Assembly (NCBI GenBank): GCA_018398575.1
Contig: JAGTXZ010000008.1
Span: 2,046,001 to 2,110,000 of the forward strand
Length of the DNA stretch: 64,000 bases
Direction: 5' to 3'
Source of the DNA: Ampelomyces quisqualis
Lineage: Eukaryota; Ascomycota; Dothideomycetes; Pleosporales; Phaeosphaeriaceae
Shown: positions 12,014 through 22,250 of the stretch, one piece after another
Layout of the letters: every line of letters begins with the position of its first letter
Numbering within the stretch: position 1 is the stretch's first letter
Translations under genes and position numbers: made by a program
The notes under the pieces: generated by a model
Told to the model about the DNA's origin: nothing
The model's input: the letters and a program-made list of their open reading frames with translations, nothing else
Databases searched by the model: none

Positions 12014-13576
12014 TCAGTTGCGATTACCATACCGCCTGTTGTCAGCAGTGAACGGGTCGTGGTATACTGGCCGATCTGGAGCATGTTCGCCATACTGTGA
12101 GGCATGATGACTCTGTTCGCGGTGCAGGAACTGTTGACTCTGTGGTGCTGCCTGAGACATCGGCGCATCTACTGTATATCCAGGAGAATAGCCGCCTTGT
12201 GGGCTCGGTCCGCCCAGGTCGTTTGGTGCAGGGCCAGGTGCAGGATGGTAGTTGCTAGTACGTCTTCGTACATTACGCTCCTCTTGGCGGATCTCCTCTT
12301 CGTATTCGGCGTAAGAGTCCTCTGAGCCTGCTCTCGTGGATGAGGGAGCGTGCGAAGGTGCAATTGATGGTCGCCTTAGCCGAGGAGAAGTTGGTCGTAC
12401 GTGAGGTCGTTCACCGCGATCTTGTTGCTGGCAAATAGCCTTGAAGTAGTCGCGTTCACCACGGTAAAATTCGGCGTCCTCCAGAGCATTACGGAGCTGT
12501 TGCTCAAGTCTCGAAATACTCATTGAGGCCTCTCGTTCCTTCTCCTTCCTTCTGGCACGAAATCGAGCAGATGCACCGGCATTTCGCCGTCTTTTCTCAT
12601 CAGCGACCTTCGAGGCGGCCTGTACGTCTACAGGTATCTGTACATTATGTCCTTTTTGACTTTTGATGGTCATGAGCTGGATGCTGCTTTGACCCGAAGG
12701 TGCCATGGGAATCATATTACGGTCACCCTCCATTGGTCCCGCAGAATGTCGCGACTCGTGCATCTGCAGGCTAGGCTGTCGCATACCATAATGGCCAGGA
12801 GTACTTGGTGTATCAAATTGACTAGAAGTGACAGACCCTGCCTGACTGTATGGCGAACACTGTCGGACTGGACTTGCACTTCCGGACTGAAGAAAGCCTA
12901 TGCTTGGTCGTCGGCCTTCTCTGGCCAGGTTTACAGGGGGACCCGAGCTCGTGGTCGACACGTGCGGGAGGTAGGACGGACGCCCTCCAGCAGGAGGCGT
13001 GGGTAGTGATGGATGTGGTAGTACCGAGTCTGATGGGCGCGTGCTTGCGGTCAAGAAAGGAGATGCATGCGCGTCTATCGTTCCCGTGGGCTGTCCGAGT
13101 ACGTGATTGAGTACGTTGAGGCTCTGGGTCCTGTGAAGCCGAGGCGATTTCGGACTCAGTATGTGCCTTCCTAATGGCGGCCTCACAGGCGGTTGAAATG
13201 GGCGGGAAGGGTGTTGGTCTTCTTGCGTAGAGTCGACACTTGGTGGCCGACTAACAGAGATCAGGCGGTGTGGACTGTGGGAATCTACGGGCGAAGGAGT
13301 CTCCGTTTGCGAAGCGCTACGCCTCCAGTCCCGCTGTTGATCTACCAGGTCCGCTTGGGGATTGAGGATGGATTGTAACGGATGGTCATGTCTTCGATCA
13401 GATGGCGTGGGAGGTGTGCTAGACAATTGGCGTAAAGGTGGTAGGACAGGGTGCTTCATGGGCCCGTGGCGTGGACTGCCCCGTCGAGGTGGCTGCATGC
13501 CGAAAGGAGAGAAGATGGGAGATGGCTGTGGGGTAGTTTGCGCCGAATGAGAGGGTCGTGGGGATTGTCTTGACAT
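12014..13576 (-). CDS. bZIP transcription factor (Met4/Cys-3/Zip1-like basic region)
   Basis: This encodes a nuclear DNA-binding regulator of about 520 residues, in one uninterrupted exon ending at a TGA at 12014-12016. The basic region reads EKRRRNAGASARFRARRKEK; N and R are eight residues apart (N-x7-R), the hallmark of bZIP domains. The ASARFR core is the variant seen in the fungal sulphur and nitrogen regulators Cys-3/MetR/Met4 and Zip1. A short zipper follows (ISRLEQQLRNALEDAEFY). The first ~320 residues are Pro/Ser/His/Arg-rich and disordered, and the C-terminal ~140 residues are Gln/Pro/Tyr-rich. The open frame continues upstream to 13798 but begins there with TTG; the first in-frame ATG is at 13576, so I start there. 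An upstream spliced exon cannot be excluded. It is the only RIP-free gene in the window. The bZIP call is firm; the exact orthologue is not. Confidence 0.88.
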   Translation of the reverse strand: MSRQSPRPSHSAQTTPQPSPIFSPFGMQPPRRGSPRHGPMKHPVLPPLRQLSSTPPTPSDRRHDHPLQSILNPQADLVDQQRDWRRSASQTETPSPVDSHSPHRLISVSRPPSVDSTQEDQHPSRPFQPPVRPPLGRHILSPKSPRLHRTQSLNVLNHVLGQPTGTIDAHASPFLTASTRPSDSVLPHPSLPTPPAGGRPSYLPHVSTTSSGPPVNLAREGRRPSIGFLQSGSASPVRQCSPYSQAGSVTSSQFDTPSTPGHYGMRQPSLQMHESRHSAGPMEGDRNMIPMAPSGQSSIQLMTIKSQKGHNVQIPVDVQAASKVADEKRRRNAGASARFRARRKEKEREASMSISRLEQQLRNALEDAEFYRGERDYFKAICQQQDRGERPHVRPTSPRLRRPSIAPSHAPSSTRAGSEDSYAEYEEEIRQEERNVRRRTSNYHPAPGPAPNDLGGPSPQGGYSPGYTVDAPMSQAAPQSQQFLHREQSHHASQYGEHAPDRPVYHDPFTADNRRYGNRN

Positions 13577-13738
13577 GGGAAAGGGTCCGTCAGAGCCCCT
13601 CTGACCACTGTGAATCGACCATGGGCGGTCTGAGTGGTCGTCGCCGTCGTTGAATGGCGGTGTCAAAGACAAATGAGGCGAAAAGCGCGATCGAGGGGCC
13701 TGGATAGCGGGTAGTGTGGTAGCCAGCGTGAACAGTGT

Positions 13739-13751
13739 GGGGGGGGGGGGG
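13739..13751. repeat. Run of 13 G (13 C on the gene strand)
   Basis: An uninterrupted homopolymer lies in the leader of the bZIP gene. Read as protein it would give a Pro run, but it lies upstream of the first ATG. It is prone to assembly length error and could serve as the polypyrimidine tract of an intron. Confidence 0.95.
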
Positions 13752-13856
13752 TCGCCAGGAAGACAACCCAGAGGTCTTGAGGAAATGTAAATGCACAACA
13801 GTAAGAAGGGGAGAAAGCTACTAGTATCGACACCGCCGTGGGAAGATACAAGAAGA

Positions 13857-13922
13857 TCAATGGGTGAGGCGGCCTTGGCGGTCCAGAGAGGGCTGTTCAG
13901 AGCAGGTGGGGGCGGATACCAT
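13857..13922 (-). other. Candidate upstream open reading frame of 21 codons in the bZIP leader
   Basis: ATG at 13922-13920 sits in a favourable context (AGCATGG) and the frame ends at TGA 13859-13857, about 280 bases before the main ATG. The peptide starts MVSAPTCSEQ. Upstream frames are known regulators of fungal bZIP genes such as GCN4 and cpc-1, but whether this one is transcribed is unknown. Confidence 0.35.
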
Positions 13923-14840
13923 GCTGTTTTGAGGGTTTGGAGACAGCGCCACAGGAACAGCGCTGGAGATCAGTGCTGTATATAGCAAGTGAAGCGTTGA
14001 GAAGTGAGGCTGCAGTGGTTTCTGAGGAGAGTTGCAGGATCAAGTTGGCGAGGTGAGAGCAGAGACCAGCAGCAACAGCGCCATCAGCAGCGCAAGAGGG
14101 CGCGCCAGGACCGGGATGTGATATAAGAAGTCTGCGGTGTAGTACTCCGTAGGGTCGGAGGATGAGCGGGCAGCAAATCATCAAAGGCGTGCATGCCCCC
14201 CTGTCAACTGTGTTGCGCCAGACTCCCGAGTCGCAGCCAGGAGTCCAGGACATGATGCCTTGTCAGCGGCGTGCGTTGCTTTTGGGCACCCGGCAAGACG
14301 CGCACGCACGACCAAGGACGCCGCTACTGCATGCTACAAAGTGACGATGCGCGGAAGCGGGAAGCGGAAGCCAGGCCCTGTGCCCACCGCAAGAGCGCGC
14401 AGCCGGTGGTAGTGAAGGTTGCCGCAAGCTCATCTCGTGGCGGTCTGGCCTTGTCCATGCTGCGCGCGCGGGGGGCAGTGTGATGTGCACGACCACCACG
14501 TCCCATCATGTGCCCCATTCCCATTCCATCCCTTCGCTTGCTGCATGCACTGTTTCTTCCATCTGCACAGTGCACAGTGCACAGTCTCCGTCTGCCGGGT
14601 GCGATCGATTGCTAAATGCTGGGGTAATCGTGCAGTCAATCTTCCCTGACTTCGCCAGCCACGTCAGGGCTGCTCCTGTATGACTTCAAACTTCTACCCG
14701 ATCTAGCCAACCTTCTCGGGACCGGCGGCAGCTGCAACACCCATAAGCTTACCTACCCCCCTAAGACACTACCAAGGCCAAATCAGCCAGCTGTCTCAGG
14801 TAAATCTAGCCCTGCACTTACATTACGTTAGCCTGCTACA

Positions 14841-15201
<361 letters not shown>

Positions 15202-15340
15202 TTGTTATTATAAGTAATTATAAAAAGTAGACTCTAAGAGTAGTTACTAGAAAATAAAGACGTAAATTTGTATTCTATCCTAATTGCTACCTAAAGAGTT
15301 TTTATAGTTCTAAGGTAGTCTAGTTTAGAAGATTTAGGTA

Positions 15341-15452
15341 CTTTAGTCTAGAACTATTTTTAGTGTTCTAGCCTAAAAGATTTTTAGCGTTCTAGTCTAG
15401 AACCTTTTTAGTGTTCTAGTCTAGAACCTTTTTAGTGTTCTAGTTTAGTAGG
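15341..15452. repeat. 24-bp tandem array with an internal palindrome
   Basis: GTTCTAG starts at 15365, 15389, 15413 and 15437. The fuller unit contains GTTCTAGTCTAGAAC, nearly self-complementary, followed by CTTTTTAGT. It ends near the start of the degenerate coding stretch on the minus strand. Confidence 0.85.
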
Positions 15453-15459
15453 CTAAGGT

Positions 15460-16290
15460 TTTTCTATAACTAAAAACTAATCAAGTAGTAGCCTATTATA
15501 TAATCTTTCTACTCTAGCGCTAAGTATACTTAGACCTACGCAACTATTAAAATAAAAATTACTTTACTTAGATCTATTATTCTATACTTTTACTTTAGTT
15601 TTTAGGTAGTACTATATACTATACTAGTCTTACCTTCTATATACTTACTTACGTATTACTTCTCTTATTAACCTGTATATCTTCTGCGCCTATACTACTA
15701 TTTGTAAAGATACTAAGTCTATATACTTCTTATAGCTTTCTTACTAAGTATTATACTATTAACCTTTCTACTATAAGTGTTATATCTTAGGCGCTAAGCT
15801 AGATCTAGGTATATTACAAACTAGTAATAGAATAGACCTAACATTATTATTAAAGCTAAGCTTAACCTACTATATTATTTAGGCTGCGCTATTACTTAGC
15901 TTAAGAGTAATAAGTCTAAGTATAAGATTACTTATAGTAAGAGTACTTACACTTAGTGTAAAGACGCGCATATTATATATAGGCCTTTAAGTTAACTACT
16001 ATATTCTCTTACTTATCTAGTTAATTCTAATAAATTTCTAGATTAATAATTACTTTAAGATTATAGTTATCTTGCTTTATAATACCCTTGCTTGCAATCC
16101 TAAAGTTAAGTAGCTATTAACGTAGTATATAATCTCTAGTCTCTAGTCTAGCTTTATTAATAAGCTTAGAGCTGCTTAGGCAAAGTCTTATAGTAGTAAT
16201 AAGTCTAGCTACTAGAGTCTAACGCGAAAGGTTACTAAGGTTAATGTTCTAGTAGATATCTACTAGCTTCTCTAGCAGCTTCTTATTAAG
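15460..16290 (-). pseudogene. Unidentified degenerate coding stretch next to copy B
   Basis: On the minus strand one frame stays largely open if TAG is read as Gln or Trp, with Arg/Leu/Thr/Ser-rich segments such as RVFTLSVSTLTISNLILRL. It could be the gag-like start of a retroelement, but I see no zinc knuckle or protease. It is cut by the end of copy B at 16295. Confidence 0.3.
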
Positions 16291-16294
16291 TAAC

Positions 16295-16304
16295 GTTAGG
16301 AAAA
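16295..16304 (+). repeat. Left terminal inverted repeat candidate of copy B
   Basis: GTTAGGAAAA is the inverted complement of 49120-49129. The same end, inverted, closes copy A at 8682 and the displaced fragment in copy C at 59527. Confidence 0.6.
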
Positions 16305-18960
16305 ATTAAGATTTGTCTGGTTAGTTTAGTCGCAGCGACCTGCAGCTACCTAACAGCAATACTGTCTACTAGACAATTTACTAAAGTTACCTTACTTACT
16401 TCTAGTTGCTAGTAACCTAATAGCAACCTAATAGTAAGTTACCTATATTACTTATATTGCCTATATTACTAGTGTTATTAGTATTACTAGTATTACTAGA
16501 TTTAATAGTTAAAGACTATTAAGTACTATAGTACTAGTAGAACTATATACTATAGCTAGCTGTCTATATCTTTACACTCTTATAGCGTAAGCTAACTAAG
16601 CTAGTCCTTCTTATCTAGTTATATAAGCTTTTTAATTAAATATAGTATAGTTAAATTACGCTTTCTTAAAAGAGAGCTAGCCTAGATATAGCTACTAGGC
16701 TTAACATTCTATAGAGCACGTGTTAGTAGGTACACAACGCGCTCTATATATAGAAGGCTATAACTACTACTACTACTTATAGAGTAGTAACTATCTTATT
16801 AGTTAGTTATATTAGAATTATATACTATATCTACTAGTACTACACTATCTACTATAGTAGTCTATAGTATTGCGTTATATTTAGGCTAACCTAATAGTAT
16901 CTATACGTTATACTAGTAAAAGTATATTAAGTTATTATATTAAATATTTGCTACCTCTACTATTTATAACTACTTAATAACACTCTATTTCTTTTTTATA
17001 CTATTACACTAACCTATTACACTTATATAGTTCTAGTTACTATTTCTCTTTAGTTAAGGTAATTACGTTTAGTTTGTTACCTTTTATTATAATATTATAG
17101 GCCTATATTAAAAATACTTTCTCTGCGTCTTCTACTATAATACTCTAGCTACTTCTATAGTTCTTAAACTATAGCTATATATTTACCTTACAAAGGTATT
17201 CTAGTATAAGTTTATCTATATATCTATACTCTTCTAGCAAAACATCTTTTACCTTATCTAATACTTTATATACTTTTATATAAATAGTACTAGGCTATAC
17301 AAGTTATTATATATTATATTACGTTTAGACCTACTTATATTATTAGTGTCTTTGTATAGGACTTTTCTCCTCTTTCTAAAGTCTTTCTTTCTATTCTTTT
17401 CTATTAAGTAGTTTACCTTCTTCTTTTCTTTGTTTTATAATTGTCTGCAAGCGTATTATAGTAATCTTACTCCTTTTCTATATAGTTAGCTAGAATATTA
17501 TCTATATTATTGTTATAAGTATTCTTAATACTAAAATATTAGCTCTATTATTCTTGTTAGTTTATGTATATAGTAATATCCTGTTATATATTATTCTATA
17601 TAAGAATCTTTTAAATGCCTTCTAGGTTCTTCTATTTTTTGCAAATAGTATTAAAGTAGTCTGCTTTCTACTAGCTAATACTACGTGTAGAACTTATAAT
17701 ATACTCTCTTTAGTGTGCCTATAGAAGAGTATAGTTTTCCTAGTACTATTATTATTAAATTCTCTTATTACGTTAAATATAACTAAGCCTATTAGTACTA
17801 CTATATTTGCACTTGGTTTTTTAAACTTCTTTTAGTTTCTAGTTATTATAGTAATACTCTATTTCCTGTTATTATAGAATAACTATACTATTGCTACTGC
17901 AAGACTAGAGTCTAGAAATCTAGTAGATTTAGGCTGTCTTTAGTTAGCTAGTATAGCTATTTTAGAGGTATACTTGCGTTCTTTAGGTCTTATAGTAAGT
18001 AAATAAAGTCTTTAAGTAGTTTACTAGGCTTAAGAACCTATCTGTCTAGGTAGTTTAATATATAAGCACTAGTAATTTCTAGTTATTCTTACCTTATTAT
18101 ATAGGTCTACAAGTTACTGCATATATCTAGTATCTAGGCGCCTACTATTAGCTACTATCCTTAGTAGGCTGTAATAGTACTTATATAGCAAGCAGCTCTT
18201 TTGTATAGTATTAAGCTAATATACAATTAAACTAATAATAGTAGAGTATTCTATACTTTTATCTAAGTGTCTAGTAGTATTTAGGCGTATATATACCTAT
18301 ATATATTAAGCTATAGTATTATTGCTATACTATATAGCGTCTTTCTATTATTAGTAAGTAGTTGCGTTACTAGAACAACTCTTACCTTCTCTAGTACAGT
18401 CTTATTTTCTAGTAACATAGTTTCCTTTACCTAGCGTTTTTCTTTCTTTTATAGTAGTAACCTAAATAAGTCTATACTAGATAAGAAGAGTTGCAACTCT
18501 ATAACAGTTAGAACTACTTATTTATATATAGTAAGATATCTTTCTATAATATAATAGCCTTAAGTCTAATAGTAGTTTTCTTTTAACTACTAACTTTTCT
18601 ATATATTAGTTCTATAGGTTTTTAGTTTATAATAGCTTGTTATACTTATACTACTACTACGTCTAGATTTCTTTTGTTAACAAGTAAGTAAGGCTATAGA
18701 TCTAAGAGTTTATAGTATTTAATCTCTAGGCTATCTTATTAGGTAACCTTCTAGTTAGGCTAGTATAGTAGTTAGTTATACGTCTATTTTAACACTAGAG
18801 TTAAGGCTTAAGGATAGTAGCGTTAGAGTCTAGATAGTTTTGAGTCTCTATAGCGTCTTAGTTTTTAGTATATTAGTTCTAGAGTTATATCTTCTAAGAG
18901 CCTAACCTTTATACTTTTATTTGTTAGCGCTTATTTTAGCGCTTGTTTAGACAGAGACAT
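16305..18960 (-). pseudogene. Gene 2, copy B
   Basis: This is the homologue of the gene at 6010-8670 in copy A. Its ATG lies at 18960-18958 and the opening codons match copy A. The 9-bp minisatellite near the 3' end is at about 16437-16505 and is more mutated than in A. TAG and TAA stops interrupt every frame. It adjoins the left terminus of the element, as in copy A. No known domain. Confidence 0.6.
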
Positions 18961-19194
18961 AGTATACTACTAATATTACTTAAATTTGCTACTTAGAACA
19001 GAGTATATAGAGTAAGCGCTTACACTTTAAATATTAAAGAACTATTAGTAAGGGTAGTAGAAGTAAGCAATATGTATAGCGTAACAGAGTTTTTACTTTA
19101 TAAGTATAAGTAGAGTTTTTATAACATATACAGTCTAATATTACTCTAAATTCTGCTAGAGTATATTAATTAAGCTATTTAATTAAATAGCTTC

Positions 19195-19565
19195 TTGTTC
19201 TTAACTATGTGCTAGCGTATATATAGTTATCTACTATTAGTATAAATATTTATGCGTATTATACAAGCAATTAGGCACCTCTTTATACTTAACTAATTAT
19301 TAGCATATATAATAGTTGTCTACTATTAGCATAAATAGTAGTATGCGTAATACAGGTAATTAGGTACTTTTCTATCCTTAAGTAATTGTTAGCGTATATA
19401 ATAGTTATCTACTGTTAGTATAATTAGTAGTGCGCGTAATTTAGGTAATTAGGTGCCTTCTTATCTTTCTATTCTTAACTAAATAGTAGTATATATAATA
19501 GTTATCTACTATTAGTATAAATAGTTATACGCGCAATGTAGGTAATTTAGTAGCCCTATACATAG
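19195..19565. repeat. Tandem array, about 90-bp unit, four copies (copy B)
   Basis: CTACTATTAGTATAAATAGT-type blocks recur roughly every 90-100 bases. This is the inverted counterpart of 5420-5790. Confidence 0.85.
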
Positions 19566-20497
19566 AAAACTATTTACCTAGTAAGTTATTATTACACATC
19601 TGGTATACTACTATACTAGTTGTATTTGCAGTTTAATTGTAAATAATACCTAGTATATCTTTAATGTAACTGTTTCTTATAATACGCTATACTAGCGTAC
19701 CTTTATAGACATCTATATTTATATCTACCTATCTCTCTTCTCTATATAGTAGTATATACTGCTATATTTACTTTTAAAGCTTAATTTATGCTCTAATATC
19801 TGTATAAACAAATTGTAATTAAGGTTATTAATATACTTCTCTATTACTAGGAGGTTATAGTATATATGCAATAGCTAGTTTGTTCTAATAAGAGTATACT
19901 TAATTCTACTTATATTTAATACTAATATAGTTATTATATTAGAAGTAATTTATGTTATCCTTAACTCTTTATTAACTATTTCTATTATCTTTTTACGTAG
20001 GTTTCTATCTAGTAAAGCTTACTTTTAATAATTATTTAGTTTAGTTTTATTCTATTATAATCATATCTGTTAGGCTGCGTTGTAGTTACATTAGATAGTA
20101 AAGTGTATAATTATCTAGATAAGGCAACTGTTAGCTGTATTCTTTAGTAGTCTATTCTATTATAATATAATTACTCTTATAATTTACTATAGATGTTTTT
20201 TTCCTATAGTTATCTATAGAGAATAGCCTAGTATCTTTAACCTTCTTATCTCTTGTTTTACGTTAGAGTATATTAAGTTATATTTCTCTACTATTAGTTA
20301 TATTATATTATATATACTGTCTTTTAACAATTATATCTAGTGTTACTATAGTAGTGCTATTCTCTTATCTACACTAACTAGTAATTCTAGGTAACTATTA
20401 TAATATCTCTATAATACCTGTATGCGTAGATAAGGTTTACTAGTATTACGCGTTTATAGTAGTATATAGTATATAGTAAAGAGGTTATATTAGTAGC
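19566..20497 (-). pseudogene. Post-transposase coding stretch and transposase 3' end, copy B
   Basis: This is the inverted counterpart of 4480-5400 in copy A. It is separated from the rest of the Plavaka relic (34204 onward) by the outer gypsy insertion at GTAGC 20493-20497. Confidence 0.5.
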
Positions 20498-20972
20498 TGT
20501 TACAACCTATAAGCTGCTAGGCCCTAGCCCTACTAAAGCGCTCTCTCCTAAGCAAGAACAACTAGAGAGTATACTTTGCACTGCACTACTAATTAGTTAC
20601 TAGACTAAGCTACTCTCTCTGCTCTCTTGCTTAACACAGAGCTAATAGAGTAAGATGCTCTCTCTAGTCTCTCTAATTTTACAGAGCATGTAGAGCACAC
20701 AGAGTAAAGGTAGAACCTCTTTAGTATATAATAACTATAATAAGCTTTTATAAATTATTGTGTTTAACTTATATTACAGATGCTTAAGTTAGTTATATTA
20801 AGCTATCTAACTATTATTACTCTTTTTAGAAAGCCTTAGCTTTTACTGTCTTAGTAACAATACTCTCTGTATCTAAAGTAACTCTGCACTTATCTGCAAA
20901 AATTAAATTTAGCTGTACCTTTAGTTTACACTAGCATTCTTATTGTTTGCTACTAGACTAACAGTTTTAACA
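20498..20972 (+). repeat. 5' LTR of the outer gypsy element
   Basis: This matches 33724-34198 over its full 475 bases with mostly C/T and G/A differences. It starts TGTTAC and ends TTTTAACA. Confidence 0.96.
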
Positions 20973-21049
20973 CTTTAAACACTCTTATAATAAGCAGTAA
21001 TATTACAATAGATACACCTAAGCATTCCTACGTAGGACAACCTAGACTT

Positions 21050-22250
21050 AAGGTTAACAAACCTAATCTTTACTATAGAGACTGCAACAAACTTAAGACC
21101 TAGATCTTTTAGTTTAACAGGCACTTCTATGTAAAAGACAAGATTAAGAACGCAAACAAAGTTATCTTTGCTACAACTTACATAAAAGGCAACGCTAAGA
21201 AATAAGTACTTCTAATTATCTAAAAGTATATAGATAATAATATTATAGACAAAGATAATACTAACCTTGTAGAAGACTAGCAAGCGTTTAAAACACGCTT
21301 ATAATAGATTTTCTTACCTCTTAAGAAATTTGTAATTGCAGAATAGAAAATCCAAAGTCTAAAGTAAACCTAATTAACTGCTAACTATACTAATATTTTT
21401 TAACAATACGCTAAACAAATCTAGTAAGACAATACTGCTCTAACGCGCATGTATAAGTAAAGCCTTAAAGCTACTGTACAAGCTAAACTAATGCGTAGCA
21501 GAATACACATTACTACTTTTAAAGAACTTTAGAATAAAGCTATTTACTTAGATAACAAACTCTACAAATTAGCACTTAAAGATAGGTTTTATTCTTTACA
21601 TCTATTATAAGAACACAAAGGATTTTACTTAAACAAAAGATATTAAAGACTAATACAACTAAATAAAAGACAACAGCGCTACTACTTTAGACAAAGAACT
21701 TATTAACTACGCCTACTAAGAGCATACTTAAAGTACAGACCTAAAGCTATGCACTTAGACAACCTTAACAAAGGCTTAGAATAAAAAAGTTACTTAAAGA
21801 AACAACTACTAAAGAATAAGCTTAATAAGAACAAGATTACTTATTGTAACTATAATAAGGTTAGATATTAAGCGTAAGACTATTGCTCTAAGAACAAAGT
21901 TATATACTAGCTTAACGTGTTAACTAACACTTTAGAAGAAGATATTAAAGAATAGATTGTAATTAAGAATTAACTTATTGTTTAAACAACTAATAGACTA
22001 CTAATAATAAGATAGACAAAAGACACTTCTACTATATTAACTAATAACTAGGTCTTAACTAACGCTGTGTTATCTTACAACTAAGAACAAAACTGTAATA
22101 TTAAACAATTTGAATAAATAAGACTACTCCTACTGTAAACATAACAAAACATTTACAACTAGTACAACTAAACTAACAAAGTTAACTAAGAATATATAGA
22201 ACAATGTTACTAATCTTTATAAGCCTATTATACTCTTTAGATAAACAAGT
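21050..22250 (+). pseudogene. Gag relic of the outer gypsy element
   Basis: Gag would form the retrotransposon particle and bind its RNA. Read through stops, FYVKDKIKNANKVIFATTY near 21135-21185 and EDNTNLVED-like and FKTRL segments near 21250-21305 are typical of fungal gypsy gag. A degraded zinc knuckle reads YCNYNKVRY...DYCSKNK near 21842-21900; the expected Cys-x2-Cys-x4-His-x4-Cys has lost Cys and His residues in part. The protein-like signal fades near 22250, where protease should begin. Confidence 0.85.

Larger units (their letters stand above)
13577..14840 (-). promoter_or_regulatory. Probable 5' leader and promoter region of the bZIP gene
   Basis: This is GC-balanced DNA upstream of the bZIP start, ending where RIP-type composition resumes near 14840. 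The frame directly upstream of the ATG (13577-13690) is open but lacks an ATG. A polypyrimidine run followed by CTATCCAG (minus strand, near 13700) could be a splice acceptor, so a leader intron is possible. A direct repeat of the type TGCACAGTGCACAGTGCACAG lies at about 14564-14584. I see no clear TATA box. Overlapping short open frames on both strands in 13900-14680 look like chance. Confidence 0.55.

Noticed and set aside
13577..13798. N-terminal 74-residue extension of the bZIP protein
   Set aside because: It begins with TTG, contains the product of a 13-C run and has no in-frame ATG, so it is more likely leader or intron.
13900..14683. Several open frames upstream of the bZIP gene on both strands
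   Set aside because: Low-complexity, Arg/Cys/His-rich shadows with no family resemblance; the region is better read as promoter and leader.
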